Shown piece by piece: positions 11,532-23,283 of a stretch of DNA of 64,000 bases. The stretch lies in contig NC_037254.1 in assembly GCF_000002425.4 (NCBI RefSeq), positions 2,306,758 through 2,370,757 of the forward strand, in the 5' to 3' direction. This stretch comes from Physcomitrium patens (lineage: Eukaryota; Streptophyta; Bryopsida; Funariales; Funariaceae). The position numbers and the translations under genes are program-made. The notes beneath the pieces are model-generated. The model did not search any database and had not been told where the DNA came from. It worked only from the letters and a program-made list of their open reading frames with translations. How positions within the stretch are numbered: position 1 is the stretch's first letter; the number at the start of each line of letters is the position of its first letter.

Positions 11532-12465
11532 ATGGCTAAGATTAAAGATTTGATACAAAAATATAATCTTATTGATACTTATAATATGGATGAAATTAGA
11601 TTGTTTTATTATTTGGAGCCAAATCAATCTTTAGCAATTCATCAATTAAGCAATAAAAAAAAAAAAAAAAACATAAAGAATGACTTACTATTGTTCTAAC
11701 ACGTAATATAGATAGTAGTTTTAAATTTCTTCCTTTTCTCATTAATAAAAATTTGCATCCAAGAGCTTTTAATGTAATGAATGTTACAAAGCCTAAGAAT
11801 TTATGAATTTTATGAATAGCAAATTCTGGAGCATGGATGACAATAGCAATTTTAAAAAAAAATAAACTTTGAATGGAAGATGCATCTTATACAAAAAGAA
11901 AAAGTATCAACATTGCTTGATAATTTTTTAGGCTGCAAAATTATAAATATTGAAGTAGAAATCAATATTATAAGTTTGGAGTTTTTGCCATCAAAAAATA
12001 CAAGTTGTTATCAACCTATTAATGCCAATATTATAGCATCATTCAAAGCATAATATTAAAATGATTTTACACAAAGATCAATTGATACTTCAATGTCAAA
12101 TGTGGAGCCTCAAATTGATGTGTGTAATGCAGTTACTATGATAGTAAAAGCATAGCATATTAGTATCTCAGCTAATACTATATCCCATTGTTAGAGATAT
12201 ATTGATTTATTTTGAACAACTGATTTAAATTATGATACTAATGCTCTGGTGCTTGCTCCTGTAAGAGAGATTAATGATCTACTTCAATAATTTTCAGACT
12301 TATTACTTAGTAGTAAAAACCAACCTACTATGGATGTTGTAGAATATATTCATGTTAAGGTACAATCTAATTTGAATGCAAGTCCTAATAATGATATAGA
12401 AGAAGAAATTGTGAATCAAATTTTGCCTTCAATTAGTCTTATTTTAGTATTTCTCCAATATAATT
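11532..12465 (+). pseudogene. Degenerate Tigger/pogo-type DDE transposase (DDE_1 superfamily)
   Basis: From an ATG at 11532 the translation gives D-L-I-Q-K-Y-N-L-I-D-T-Y-N-M-D-E, matching the start of DDE_1 cores, where the first catalytic Asp sits in an N-M/A-D-E motif. After an A17 run and a stop come L-T-I-V-L-T-R-N-I-D, then P-F-L-I-N-K-N-L-H-P-R-A-F, then A-W-M-T. Further on are L-L-D-N-F (second Asp), F-L-P-S-K-N-T-S-C-Y-Q-P-I-N-A-N-I and an I-A-S-F-K-A block. All are in the usual order for Tigger/pogo/jerky transposases. Multiple stops and frame shifts make it inactive. The N-terminal DNA-binding region is not visible, and no terminal inverted repeats were identified. Confidence 0.72.
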
Positions 12466-12879
12466 TCTAACTTGATTGCAAGATTTACTACAATATATTA
12501 CTATTTTTTAACCATTGTAATATATTACTCATCTACAACCAATATTCTGTAGATTTTATAATTTTTCTTTACCAATGATACATAACTTCATTAGAGTAGT
12601 CAAAACAACAATTTTCACTCAAATTTACTTTTTACTAAAAATAGAGAGAAAATAGAATCTATATACTTCCCATCTATTGCTTATGCCACTTCATTAAAAC
12701 TTTCTATAATTAAAAGAATCTTCTTGCAATTTTCAAAGGAAATTACAATCTTTGATAAATTACATATTGGTGTCCTTCCATTGGCTTCTCCATTCTCCAA
12801 ATATTTTGATTCAACATATCTTCATATTGTGACACTTCCTATTAAAATGTGACTTAAGTATCTACAATGGATTATCTCC

Positions 12880-14900
12880 ATGAACGATTTTCTTGTGTGC
12901 TTTTTATGTTCTAGATTTGGATAACAATTGCTTGGTCCACGTCAGCTAGTATGAAATTCGTGCCATGCTGAACAGAATCCCGACACCTATTCATCCATAT
13001 CCAGAACTGGACGACCCTCATCCACGGTCTTGGATGACTAGTGATCTTAAACCCTAAACCCCGAGGTGTATCGCGGATGCTCGTGCTACTAGCGACGCTC
13101 AAAAACCTTTTTTCACGTTGCGCAATTACTGCTTGCGACGAGTTTTGGATCGATCTCGCTGATGCTACGCTACCTTTGCAGGTTTGGCTGTCTTCGGATT
13201 GGGTTGGTTAGGATTTCTCTCGTCTCAGATGTAGAAGGTTTTGCACTCTGCTGTACAGTGGATCCGCATGTTCTTCCCTCTTGATCGCTATGTGCGTGTT
13301 CTGCCTGGGAAAGCCTTCAACCTCGATCTCCCCCACATACGTTCGTTATTTTGAGAGGCAGTTTGTGACCTTAGGGACGCTCGCCAAATCCAGGCGTCGG
13401 TTCGAGATCGCGCCCAATGCGCCTTCCGTGTCGGGTCCATCGCCTTCTTAGGTCAGTTTAGTTTCCCTCCTTGATTGTGTGGTTTTGTTGTTTCATTTGT
13501 GTTCAGTTCAGGTGGGTGGGAGGCTTGAGACGGTTTTATGTACTGGGTCTTTCATTTTGCCTGTTGAATTTCTCGGTTTGGTTTGCTGGTGGATATCAAG
13601 GCTCCGCTGCATTGCAATTCAAATGGGAGGTTTCTCATGTTCTTTTTAGTGTTTTTCGTGCACTTGTTGGGAGCCGTTGATCTATTCCGCGAGTTGTGTT
13701 TTCTATATTGTTCTGTTTTTGAATTGGGGGTTCTTGCTTTTTACTCGGTTGATGGTCACAATGTGGAGAACAGACACGGGACTTCAGGGAAATGAAGGGC
13801 TCTCGTCCAGATTGTCGTCAAAGTTGGAAGATGCTGGTCTTGAATATTGTGCATTGTCTATGGAGAGAATTCAGGAACCTTGGCCCTCTAAGGCTGTCCC
13901 TGTTGCGTTTGTCGTCTTGGAGTTTTTTATGTCTTCACGTTGCAAGCATAATTCTCATATCGAGATCTCATTGCGGGATTTGAAAATAATGTTAAATAAT
14001 TGGCATTTATGTTTATTCTTGGAGACTGACCTGGTTTTTGTTGATTTCGGAGCTAATTCTATGTTCTTGTCTGGCTCACATTTGATCTAATTAACCAATA
14101 CATATGAGTATTAGCAGGCTTTTCGGATAGCGACTGAGAAAGCGAATACATCTGCCCATGGCCTTACTAGAAACACGGAGATTAAGCCCGAAGATATTGA
14201 GGAGAGTCATTCTGGTCCGAAGCCGAAGAATCGAGGTTTGAAGGATGTCGATATAAACTTGACTGGAATGAGACTCGTATGCATCACCTCTGTTGTTGGA
14301 ACTAGAATTTAAGTCATGAACCACTTAACAATGAAGAGTTTTGTTTGATTATATGTTTATTTATTCTTCACTGCAGTTCAGCCTCCCTGTAGTAGGTGAT
14401 CTTCGGCGATTTCAGTTTCATGGTTAAAAAGCTATTACTGGTGTGTCTTCTATTGAAGATATTCGATTAATGTCGTTGCTCCATTTGATGCCGTGATTTT
14501 CTTTTCTGGTTTAGGGTGAACTAGTGTCGACACTCACAGCCTGGGATCTTGGGGGATAGAGATAATGTCGTTGATCCTTGAGACGGGTGCAAGGTAAATA
14601 ACTTGGTGGGTACTGAACTCTAAGCCTAAACTACGGGAAAATGTGTTCATGAGCTTCAACTTCGTTCGGTTCGATTCTGGCTGATGATTAAATTGTAAAA
14701 TAGTATCGAGAGCTCATTGATGTGTTTCCCATTCATGGTCTTTTGGTTACTTCTTCACCTCATTCAGTGTTCAATTCTGCCTTTTTTGTCCCTCTGCTTT
14801 TCTCTTTCGACACTCCATATCCTGACTATCTAAAATGCCGGAATAAACACACATCTAAAGGTTCAGATGATTAATCTTTTGGAAACATATAATTATTTTT
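12880..14900. other. GC-balanced locus of unknown nature, possibly transcribed
   Basis: Composition changes sharply to that of genes. A telo-box (AAACCCTAA, 13049-13057), common in promoters of plant translation and housekeeping genes, lies near the left edge. Exon-like pieces on + include 13761-13930 (from an ATG at 13761) and 14119-14312, the latter following a ttagcag acceptor and ending in TAA. They do not join into a protein I recognise. It could be a lineage-specific gene, a long non-coding RNA or a decayed gene. Confidence 0.3.
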
Positions 14901-14922
14901 AGTTTGTGATCTCTTGCATCAA

Positions 14923-14995
14923 GCCGACCTAGCTCAGTTGGTAGAGCGCGTGGCTTTTAACCACGTGGTCGTGGGTTCGAGTCCCACGGTCGGCG
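14923..14995 (+). tRNA. tRNA-Lys (anticodon UUU)
   Basis: A 73-nt cloverleaf. Acceptor arms GCCGACC / GGTCGGC pair perfectly, with discriminator G at 14995. The anticodon loop is CTTTTAA (anticodon TTT), closed by the GCGTGG-type stem, and the T arm is CGTGGGTTCGAGTCCCACG. A box (TAGCTCAGTTGG) and B box (GGTTCGAGTCC) are intact. There is no intron. CCA is not encoded, as usual for eukaryotes. A CAA at 14920-14922 lies just upstream, and the first T4 run downstream, a possible Pol III stop, is at 15039-15042. Confidence 0.97.
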
Positions 14996-15384
14996 TGTTC
15001 TCAACTTCCTCGCTTCAGCTCATGAAATAACTGATTTATTTTCCAATATTGCTGTGAGCTTCGAGGTCATAGACTCTCATTTCAAAGTAGCATATCATCA
15101 AATTCCACGTGCTAGATTTTGGTATCTCTTATTTATGAGTTGCTTCCTCTGCAAGTTGCCCCACCTTGCTGCAGTTTCTAAGTCACAGGTCCATGGCAAG
15201 GGAATATCCTTTCACTTCGACACTCACTGAACTTACTCTGTAACTTCGGTTGTAACTGCACCCCTGAACTGAGTCCGTTACTGAATCCAAAAGCTGTAGA
15301 ACAGGTTTCTCTCGGAAATTATAATACAATACCCCTGCTTCACTTGATCATGTCTCAAATTTTCACTCTTTGAGGTCAAAGTAT

Positions 15385-15774
15385 ACGTCAATTTGAATTC
15401 ATGAACTACGTCAATTTGAATTCATGAACTACGTCAATTTGAATTCATGAACTACGTCAATTTGAATTCATGAACTACGTCAATTTGAATTCATGAACTA
15501 CGTCAATTTGAATTCATGAACTACGTCAATTTGAATTCATGAACTACGTCAATTTGAATTCATGAACTACGTCAATTTGAATTCATGAACTACGTCAATT
15601 TGAATTCATGAACTACGTCAATTTGAATTCATGAACTACGTCAATTTGAATTCATGAACTACGTCAATTTGAATTCATGAACTACGTCAATTTGAATTCA
15701 TGAACTACGTCAATTTGAATTCATGAACTACGTCAATTTGAATTCATGAACTACGTCAATTTGAATTCATGAAC
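15385..15774. repeat. Perfect minisatellite, 23-bp unit, 17 copies
   Basis: The unit acgtcaatttgaattcatga + act repeats every 23 bp from 15385. The seventeenth copy starts at 15753 and lacks only its last base. I see no substitution among the copies. Each unit carries an EcoRI site (GAATTC), TCATGA, and, on the minus strand, TTGACGT, which contains the TGACG core bound by TGA-class bZIP factors. The array starts 390 bp after the tRNA and ends 83 bp beyond the stop codon of the IQD gene, probably in or near its 3'UTR. Confidence 0.97.
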
Positions 15775-15857
15775 CAGGTGACAACGTTTAAGTTCTTTTT
15801 ACTTCAACGATTGTTGTGGAGAGATCAGCAGTGCGTCCATTGATTCTCACACTATAT

Positions 15858-18347
15858 TTATAATCTAATTGGCTTGCGCAGGTTATTGCAACTGTCTCCG
15901 CAACTCGACTCGCTATTTCTGGAGGATGGACGTTCAGAGTGCACATTTGATGGGAATACGTGCATTGATCCGTCTCGTCTATTTGTTAGTGGTTTGATAT
16001 TGAAATCTTCGGAAGCTACTGGAAATTTCGAGGTGAAGTAATAGCTCCCTCCAGCGATGGCCTTAGAAGGAAATGACATGCGCTTCCGACTCACTAGCTT
16101 GTCTTCTGCCACTGAGGACGAGGTTGGCTTCTGCTTGGGTGTGCTCTGTGCCCGCGGCTTAGCTTTGGCATTGGCAGATTTTGTGGCTGCCATGTAGCTC
16201 TTTGTTGGTCTCGGAGTGGAAATGTTGCCGTCCAGGGGCGATAGTGGGGCTCGGTTATGCTGTGCTTTTGAAGCTGTGGAAGCGTTGAAGGTTAAGTAGT
16301 CGAAATATGCCTCATGCTCACGCTGGTGCTGCGCCGGAGGAATTGATACGAACATTCAAGTTAGGGGTAGCGATTTCAAAGCCCAGTATCAAAGTAATAA
16401 ATTTCAGTGAATATAATAAATGGCAGTATAATGGCGCTAATTTTTCAGTAGAGAGAAATTTAACTGCTGGTGGTGGACAATTTCAAGGAATAAGTTCTAC
16501 CTGCTTTTCCCTTCCTGTGGTGGAGGGCAGATGGAAGGATTGGCTTCCTCTAGATCTAGAGGGCGAGTTACGTAGACTTCCGCATAAGCTGCTGCAATCC
16601 CGGGTGTTGCCAACAACACTGCTTGATGCTCTTGAACTAATCGTCTTGATAATCTTCGACGCCGCGCGCTGAGGACCACTGCCACTGAAGCTGCTTTCCG
16701 TGTCGTGAGTGAAGTGAGGGTCTTTCTTTAAGTTGTTGGTGTCAAGCATGCGATTCTCCCAAGGACGAACTGCCATCCACCGCTCTAACCAGCTCCATCC
16801 CCAGTGTTGATTGTCCGGCCTGGCTTGGTTGAAGTAGTACCCATGTGGGTTTTCAACTTCTGGGACTCTCCACTGAAACCAAAGCTCTCAGATATTGTAT
16901 TAGCACAAATGTTGCGGACTTTCTGGAATAATTGGTCGAAAAACATGTCATCTGGGTGCAATTGTCCTTCTCTACTTGTCCATTCAGTTATTAATAAAAA
17001 AAATCTTGACCATATTTACAATAAGCAGCAGAGGAATATCTGACATATAAGGGGAAGTATGTTGATAATAGGGCGTTATGTGAGTGGAAAAGAACACAGG
17101 GGCATACTTGATAAATGCTCGCATATGCTAATGCGCGCTCTCGCTTGATCATACCCTCTTTCTTCAACTGTAGTTTGGCTTGCAAGTCTTCCACCGTCCC
17201 AGAGTATGCACACCAACCACGCTGCCAGAAGAAATTTCAATTTAGACCTCACTTTCTCCACATCACCGAAGATTGTTTGTGCATTTATTGTCAAATTCTC
17301 GGTCGAATGCTTGGAAGGTGAGAATGGAATTTCTTTTTACATGTTGGTCAAAACGTCCCTTATGATTCAGAACTTCACCAAGACATCCTGAAAAACTGAT
17401 TAATCACATCACTGCCCGCGTCTTCAGCACTCAAATTGCGAGGCTCAGGTTATTGAAGGATGACATGGAGGGCCTAATCTTACCTCAGATTCCAAGACCC
17501 TTGCCTCTCGACACTTGCGCTCGAATATGCTGCGTTGCACAGCCTGACCCTGTTCTGACATCCTCACTCGACGAGCACGAATTCGAGCTTGTACCCGAAC
17601 TAAAGCTTTCATGCACCTCAAAGTGATGGCTGCTTGACGGCGAATAGTGTGGCCCCGTACTAATGCCTGAAGCCTTACAATCCCTTTCAAAGCTCGCAAA
17701 GCCCTTCTCGCCTGTAGAGATGTCAATAAAGCGTGTTAAAAGTGACAACTTGCACATGATATTTTTTTTTTACAGATTGCATTTATTTAGTAATAGAATG
17801 GATAAATAGGAAGTCTGTTGAAGAAGTAAATCTGGCAGAATCACAGTACCAGGAATGCACGAAATGCGGTCTGGATGCGAAGGGCTGCCCAATTTTCAGA
17901 ATTAATGTGCCGGTCATTCGTTGAGCTTAAAAGGTAGTTGTCCACCTTCTTCATTAAGTCAGCCAGTATGTCCTTTGTTACTTTTGTATCTTTCATATCC
18001 TGGTCTTGGATTGGATATTCGTCCTTCATTTTGACGTCTTCTACAGAGGTCTTCCAAGGCACCCACCGTCGCTGCTTCTCGCCGCTGGGAGTTGTCTGCA
18101 TAATGTCACAACGCCGTGTATTTCTTCAGATCTACAAATCGATTAAATGTAGGCAGTACTACTTGCTCAGGAGTATGCACTACAACTTTGGCAAGAGAAA
18201 GGTTCAGCCCCAACTTTCGATTGTAGACATGACATGTAAGAGCTCTCAAGGTCCAGTACGCACCGTAACATTCTTGTCCACGAGGCTTGGGTTTACAATC
18301 CGTTTCATCGTGGCCAGGGATTTATACAATTTCCTGGATGTTCCCAT
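15858..18347 (-). CDS. IQD: IQ67-domain (IQD) calmodulin-binding protein
   Basis: Six coding exons on the minus strand: 18347-18264, 18095-17850, 17711-17484, 17221-17108, 16872-16501 and 16328-15858. All introns are GT-AG and phase 0; the product is 505 aa. The start [11 protein letters not shown] is a typical IQD N terminus. The IQ67 domain spans about residues 97-165: [13 protein letters not shown], then [18 protein letters not shown], further IQ motifs and a basic R-I-R-A-R-R-V-R. The intron inside the first IQ repeat is the phase-0 intron conserved across the family. Later come [10 protein letters not shown] and the C-terminal [12 protein letters not shown] motif. IQD proteins bind calmodulin and usually decorate microtubules, membranes or nuclei; that role is family knowledge. 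The minisatellite lies just past the stop. Confidence 0.93.
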
Positions 18348-20380
18348 GATGCTCTCGTTCTCTATCTTCCTTGACCACCTCTCGCTTTCAACATCCTGCC
18401 CACGAGAAGCCATAACCCTCAACACAATGAGAACCTCTTGCAGGATCTGAACATCACATAATGTCTTTCCCCAACGTTGATGATCAACCATCAGAATGGA
18501 TACCTAGAAAGTCTTCAGTAGAGATAACGGCTATGCTAATTGCCATAAAACCCTCGCTTTTGGTGACCTACTTTCACTCGAAGAATAAAACGTGGAATGG
18601 CAGTGCATGATTTTAATACTTCGACTAGAATGTGGTGTTCAAGAAAAGAGTTGAAGCTTACACAGCTTGACAATTTGCAACTGCATTTGAGGAAAAAACA
18701 ACGAAATGCCGACAAGTCGTGACTTCAACAGCTACTGTTGAGTTTGAGGCCACAATTAAGTTATGACTACATGCAGTGTATTCATCCCCAAAGTTTTTTA
18801 AAACGATGCACACCCTGCGACGTTCCAGAGGAGCGAAACTGGAGCATTACTTTGCTAGGGTAGCTGCCTGGCGAGAGTTACGTCCTAAATGATCCACTTT
18901 CAGTGAGATATTTTGCATGAAGAGACCACTCTGTTCGAAAGGGTTGCAATGGATTCGCACAAATTCCAGAACGCCCGTAATATACTACTGCTGCACAAGA
19001 CTCTCTCTGTTCCCCAAGTAGGAATCTTTGAGATGAGAGAACGTGGGACCTCTGTGTGACAAAACTCGCGAGTCGATAGAATGGGTGAATGCATTCATCT
19101 CAAACAGACAGAAGACAACTCACCACCCAGGAAAGAAAGAATGAAGGAAAACTATATCAAGCAAACCCTGAGCTTCTCAGCTAGACTTCACTGGCTATGA
19201 GACATCAACAAATGTCGCCCGGCCACATTTCGTTACCCGCAGTGGTACATGAGAATTAAATACCCGAGACGACACGAGCCCAGCATGCAGCCCCAACCCA
19301 ACCTCCTCACCACTGAAAACAAGATTTGCTTCTCCAAGACCCCCACTGCCAGATAGAGCACATGCCATTGTGGTGGACAAAGCTCTCCACCCAGCCAGTT
19401 TCCCACAACCTCCCCTCCTCGCCAGTTTCTGGAAACCAACAGAAACCCAATTGTCCAGTCACAATAACTACCATCCCTCTCCCAGAACTCTGCCACTCTC
19501 GCAAAACCCAAACCACCCACTCCTCTGTAAGCAAAAAACATACCCGGAGTACACCTCAGCAACCCTCTCTCCCGCAATTTAAAAGCAAAACCCACTCTCC
19601 GATTCCGCACGAACAAAACAAAACAAAAAAAAAAAAAAAAAAAAAAAAAAACCAGAGCAAACCGACAGCGCAGTAGTAGTATCCTTGACCCAAGACACCC
19701 ACCACGTACGAAGCTGCGCTTCCAGGGTGCTACCTCCAATGCAGCCCGTGTTTAGTCTGCCACGCCCAGCACTCACTCACTCAGTAAGTCAGGCAGGAAG
19801 GCAGAGTGAGATATGAGTCCCAGGGATTAGCTTGAGGGGGGTCTCTGTGTGTGTGTTTGATTGATGGATTGCGCTGTGAGCTGGTGCGGTAGGGGGAGAG
19901 ATGGAGGGAGAAAATTTGAATCACTGTCCTGCCTCGTGTGGGGGGTGGGGGGGGTCGCGGAGGCGCGGACTTGGGGGTCGCTTTACCCAGCATCCGCGGT
20001 GTACCTTCGTGGCGCTTCAGGGCCTGCCCGGTCAGCTAGCTGCCCGTGAAACCCCCTTTCCAATGCAGCAGCAACAGCAGCGCCTCTTTGTGGGTTTGTT
20101 GTGGGTTGTGGGTTGTTGTTGTTAATTTTGGGTGCGTTTGCTTTGTGGTTTGGGGCGAAGTTGACCTGGCGTGGGTTTGAATTTTGGAACCGTAATAATA
20201 AAGTGTGGAGATCGTCGTCGTCGAGGAATGGTTCGTGACCGTCAGGCTCTGGCTTTTTGTCCCTGTTTTTTGTCGTCACTTGCCATGTCACATTTCGAGC
20301 TTTGATTCATTAGAGGGGGGTGGTTAGTGCTGTGGTAGACAGGTTTGTGCTTCTGATTGCTCAACACGTTACCACATCAT
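18348..20380 (-). other. Upstream/5'UTR and promoter region of the IQD gene
   Basis: No splice-supported coding exon was found upstream of the IQD start. 18990-20300 is GC-balanced and carries an A27 run (19625-19651 on +, T-run in transcript sense) and G-rich tracts at 19938-19952. Open frames here occur on both strands and resemble nothing known. A leader intron would be usual but cannot be fixed from sequence. Confidence 0.45.
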
Positions 20381-20506
20381 CCGGGTTTGTGAATGTATGA
20401 ATATATATATTTATATATATAGATAATGTACGATTTATGTTTATTTGTTTCATTATTCAGTTTTTCTTATATATATATATATACATTCATATTATTTGTT
20501 TGATAA

Positions 20507-20544
<38 letters not shown>

Positions 20545-21376
20545 CTCTTCTAAATAGAGTTCTTTTGATTGTTCATTATTATGAGTTTTATATCTCCTGA
20601 TGAACAAACCATAAATAATTTGGTATTGATATTTTGCAAAAAAATTATGAGCTTATAACTTCGCCATGTGGCTCATAGTGCCTGTCTTTGGAAAACAACC
20701 GTTATGCTGTAGATTTCATATTAATTGCTAAAAATATTCGGCTACCTCTACCAAGGATGTCACACAATTTCGGGTATTATTTTGAAGTTTATTATGTGTG
20801 CATGTTTTTGTTAATTCTTTTGAGGAAAAATAAATAAATGAATAAAAATGCAGTTATGGCTTATGGTATACTTTTAGAACGAAGTACGATTCAAAATTTT
20901 AACAAAACCATTGTAAAGTTCTTCAACTTTTGTGTACCGTACGGCGACAATTTTAAACATCAGATTATTATAAAATCAAGCATCTTCAAGTTTTCCAACC
21001 CTTCTGAACAAATTTAAATGGGTTAGTTTTTTTTTCAAGTGAATGAAGGTTGTGCTGAGATTTTCAAAATATTGGAGTAATAAACGGTTTTATTTTACTC
21101 ATAATTATACAAACTAAGAAAAATATTCTTTTACATAGTATCTTTACTTATTCATTTATAGACAATTTGAAATTTGAACCTTCATTCAGCTAAGACCTTT
21201 CAACAACTATTTTTTAAAATGCTACATCATAAAGCTAAGGAAAGAATAAAAACTATTAATAACATTTTTTTCTCAAAGTTTCAGGCTTCCATTGAACAAA
21301 ATAAAAAAAACAAGAACTTAAGAAGAAAACAAATGTAGCATTATAGAACAATTTAGTATATACAAGCTTTATTGTT

Positions 21377-21422
<46 letters not shown>

Positions 21423-21780
21423 CTCACAAAAGTTAGGACAAGAATAAACCCCCTGTGCAACAAATCAAGGAGATAAATCTAGGAAGTAAACAAGTCTTCA
21501 TATTGATCTTACACATTTCACACACAATGTCAATGGTGCCTTCTTCAATGTAAAATTAGACATGAAACATTCACTTCCACATTCATAACACCATTGTAGG
21601 TGATCAACTGTCCACACACATGAGTAAAGATGAAGCAATGCAAAAACAATGCAGACACCACAAATCACGGGAGAGGGTGGTCGGAAGAGCTTTATTTTAT
21701 TTTATTTTATTTCATTTTTGTATAAAATCTATGCAACATATATATATATATATATATATAGGTTAACATTTATTCTGCCT
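20381..21780. other. AT-rich spacer with TA, CA/TA and TTTTA microsatellites
   Basis: No gene seen. Simple repeats: TA runs near 20468-20482 and 20513-20540, a (CA)n(TA)n compound at about 21377-21421, TTTTA repeats at 21690-21712 and a TA run at 21738-21760. The rest is low-complexity AT-rich sequence. Confidence 0.7.
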
Positions 21781-23283
21781 CTATTCAACACCACTAATTT
21801 CCAAGAATCCGTCTCCCCCTGAGCAAGCAAACCATAGAGATGAAGCAAGATGAAGTCTCACCCAAGCAAAGAGAGTAGTCCGTCCAAAGGAATCATTCCA
21901 GTGCACAATGTTAGTCGAACCAGTCCCACTAGAGGACAAACACATAAAAAACGAAAAAAAAAGGAAAAACACCATCACCACCACCGGGTATTATAATAAT
22001 CTTACAACAAAATGGCACACAGAAGAGACCCAGATGGTCTACAATTCTGCACCCTTTTTTACAAGAAAATAAAAAAAACACCACCATTTTCTCACAGTGG
22101 CCACCGCCACGTTCCCGTCACGCTCTGGAATCAGTCAAGATCACAGTGTGCTAATCTACCGCCACCACTTTGCACATCTGAAGGATTTGCGGCACAAGGC
22201 CAGACAGAGACCCTCAGGTCAAGTTTTCATGGCTTTGGCATCGATCCCTGCTTGTTCTTCTATTTCTACTTCTTCATATTCATCCTTGCTCTGCTTGAGG
22301 TCCACGCCATGTGGTAATTCACGCCCCCAGTCCCTGGCGTCCATTAACTGTTGCCTTTCCATCTATTCGGGATTCGTAGAGTGGGTCTTCTTCTTCTTCT
22401 TCTTCTTCTTCTTCTTCTTCTACTACTTGGGCTTACATGCTTACATTCTAGCTTTGTTGCAATTTGATCTCAGCTATGGCGGATGGTGAGCTCCAGCCCG
22501 CATTATTACTACCGTAGCCGAAGGTGGTTCCAGTTTCGTGGTGAGATTTGGGCTCTGTTTTCCTCTCATTAGGTACATGCCAGTGTTTGTCTGTGTGGTT
22601 CATTCCTCTTGGTTGTGGGCTTTAGGCGCATTTGATGAATGGCTCGTGAGCTGCGTATCGAGGTTTTTTTTGGTTTTTGTAGGATATGGTGGAGGAGGTC
22701 TGGGGTTTAACAGCGTTTCGTAGTTACGGGTGTTGGTTGGTTTGATCGTGTGTTTCATGGACTGATCTTTTGGGTTGTCGGCATGCTCGAATTTTGGTGT
22801 GGTAGGGGGGCCGGTGTGAGGTGATCCTTAGCATGATTTTGGGACATGGGTTTTTGGTGAAAAGTGGTGAACATGAGGTCTTGGTTGATTTTTATCATGG
22901 ATGTGTAGAGTATCATATGTGCGTTGGTGACGTAAGCTTGCTAACCACAAGGCTTTATATTAGTTTTGAAAATTCAATTTGCCAGCATGAACTACATAGC
23001 TTGTGTTGTGGATCTTCTGTATGAGCTTGCTCGTGGAGGTTCTTGTTTTTTTGTTGCATCTTCTGAAGGTCTGAGGTTCACGATTGGTATGTATACGATG
23101 CTACTTGGTCTTCATGGTCTGGTAGTCAAGTATATCCCTAAATATATGTTCATTTTAGAATTCTTCTGTTACTATCTTATGCTTTGGGCACAGTGCATTT
23201 GTGCTCAAAATGTTTTTGACATTCGATACATGGTGCTAGTTTGTGAAGGTATTTTTCTTATCTGAGCCGTGAAAAGCGGAACA
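21781..23283 (+). other. Presumed promoter and 5'UTR of the alpha-amylase gene
   Basis: GC-balanced sequence with no supported coding exon. A CTT microsatellite of about 12 units (22386-22420) resembles the pyrimidine repeats frequent in plant leaders. An in-frame TGA at 23263-23265 precedes the chosen amylase start, so coding sequence does not simply extend upstream unless a leader intron ends between them. Confidence 0.45.

Noticed and set aside
13049..13060. Interstitial telomere
   Set aside because: Only about one and a half TTTAGGG-type units. This is a telo-box promoter motif, not a telomere array.
15385..15774. CRISPR array
   Set aside because: Units are directly adjacent with no unique spacers, in a plant nuclear context. 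It is a minisatellite.
19233..20291. Several frames upstream of the IQD gene, some with Phe or Lys/Gln runs
   Set aside because: The runs come from the A27/T27 tract. The region is better explained as the IQD leader and promoter.
22097..22489. 130-codon frame ending in a poly-Phe run
   Set aside because: The Phe run is the CTT microsatellite in the probable amylase leader, and no coding signature surrounds it.
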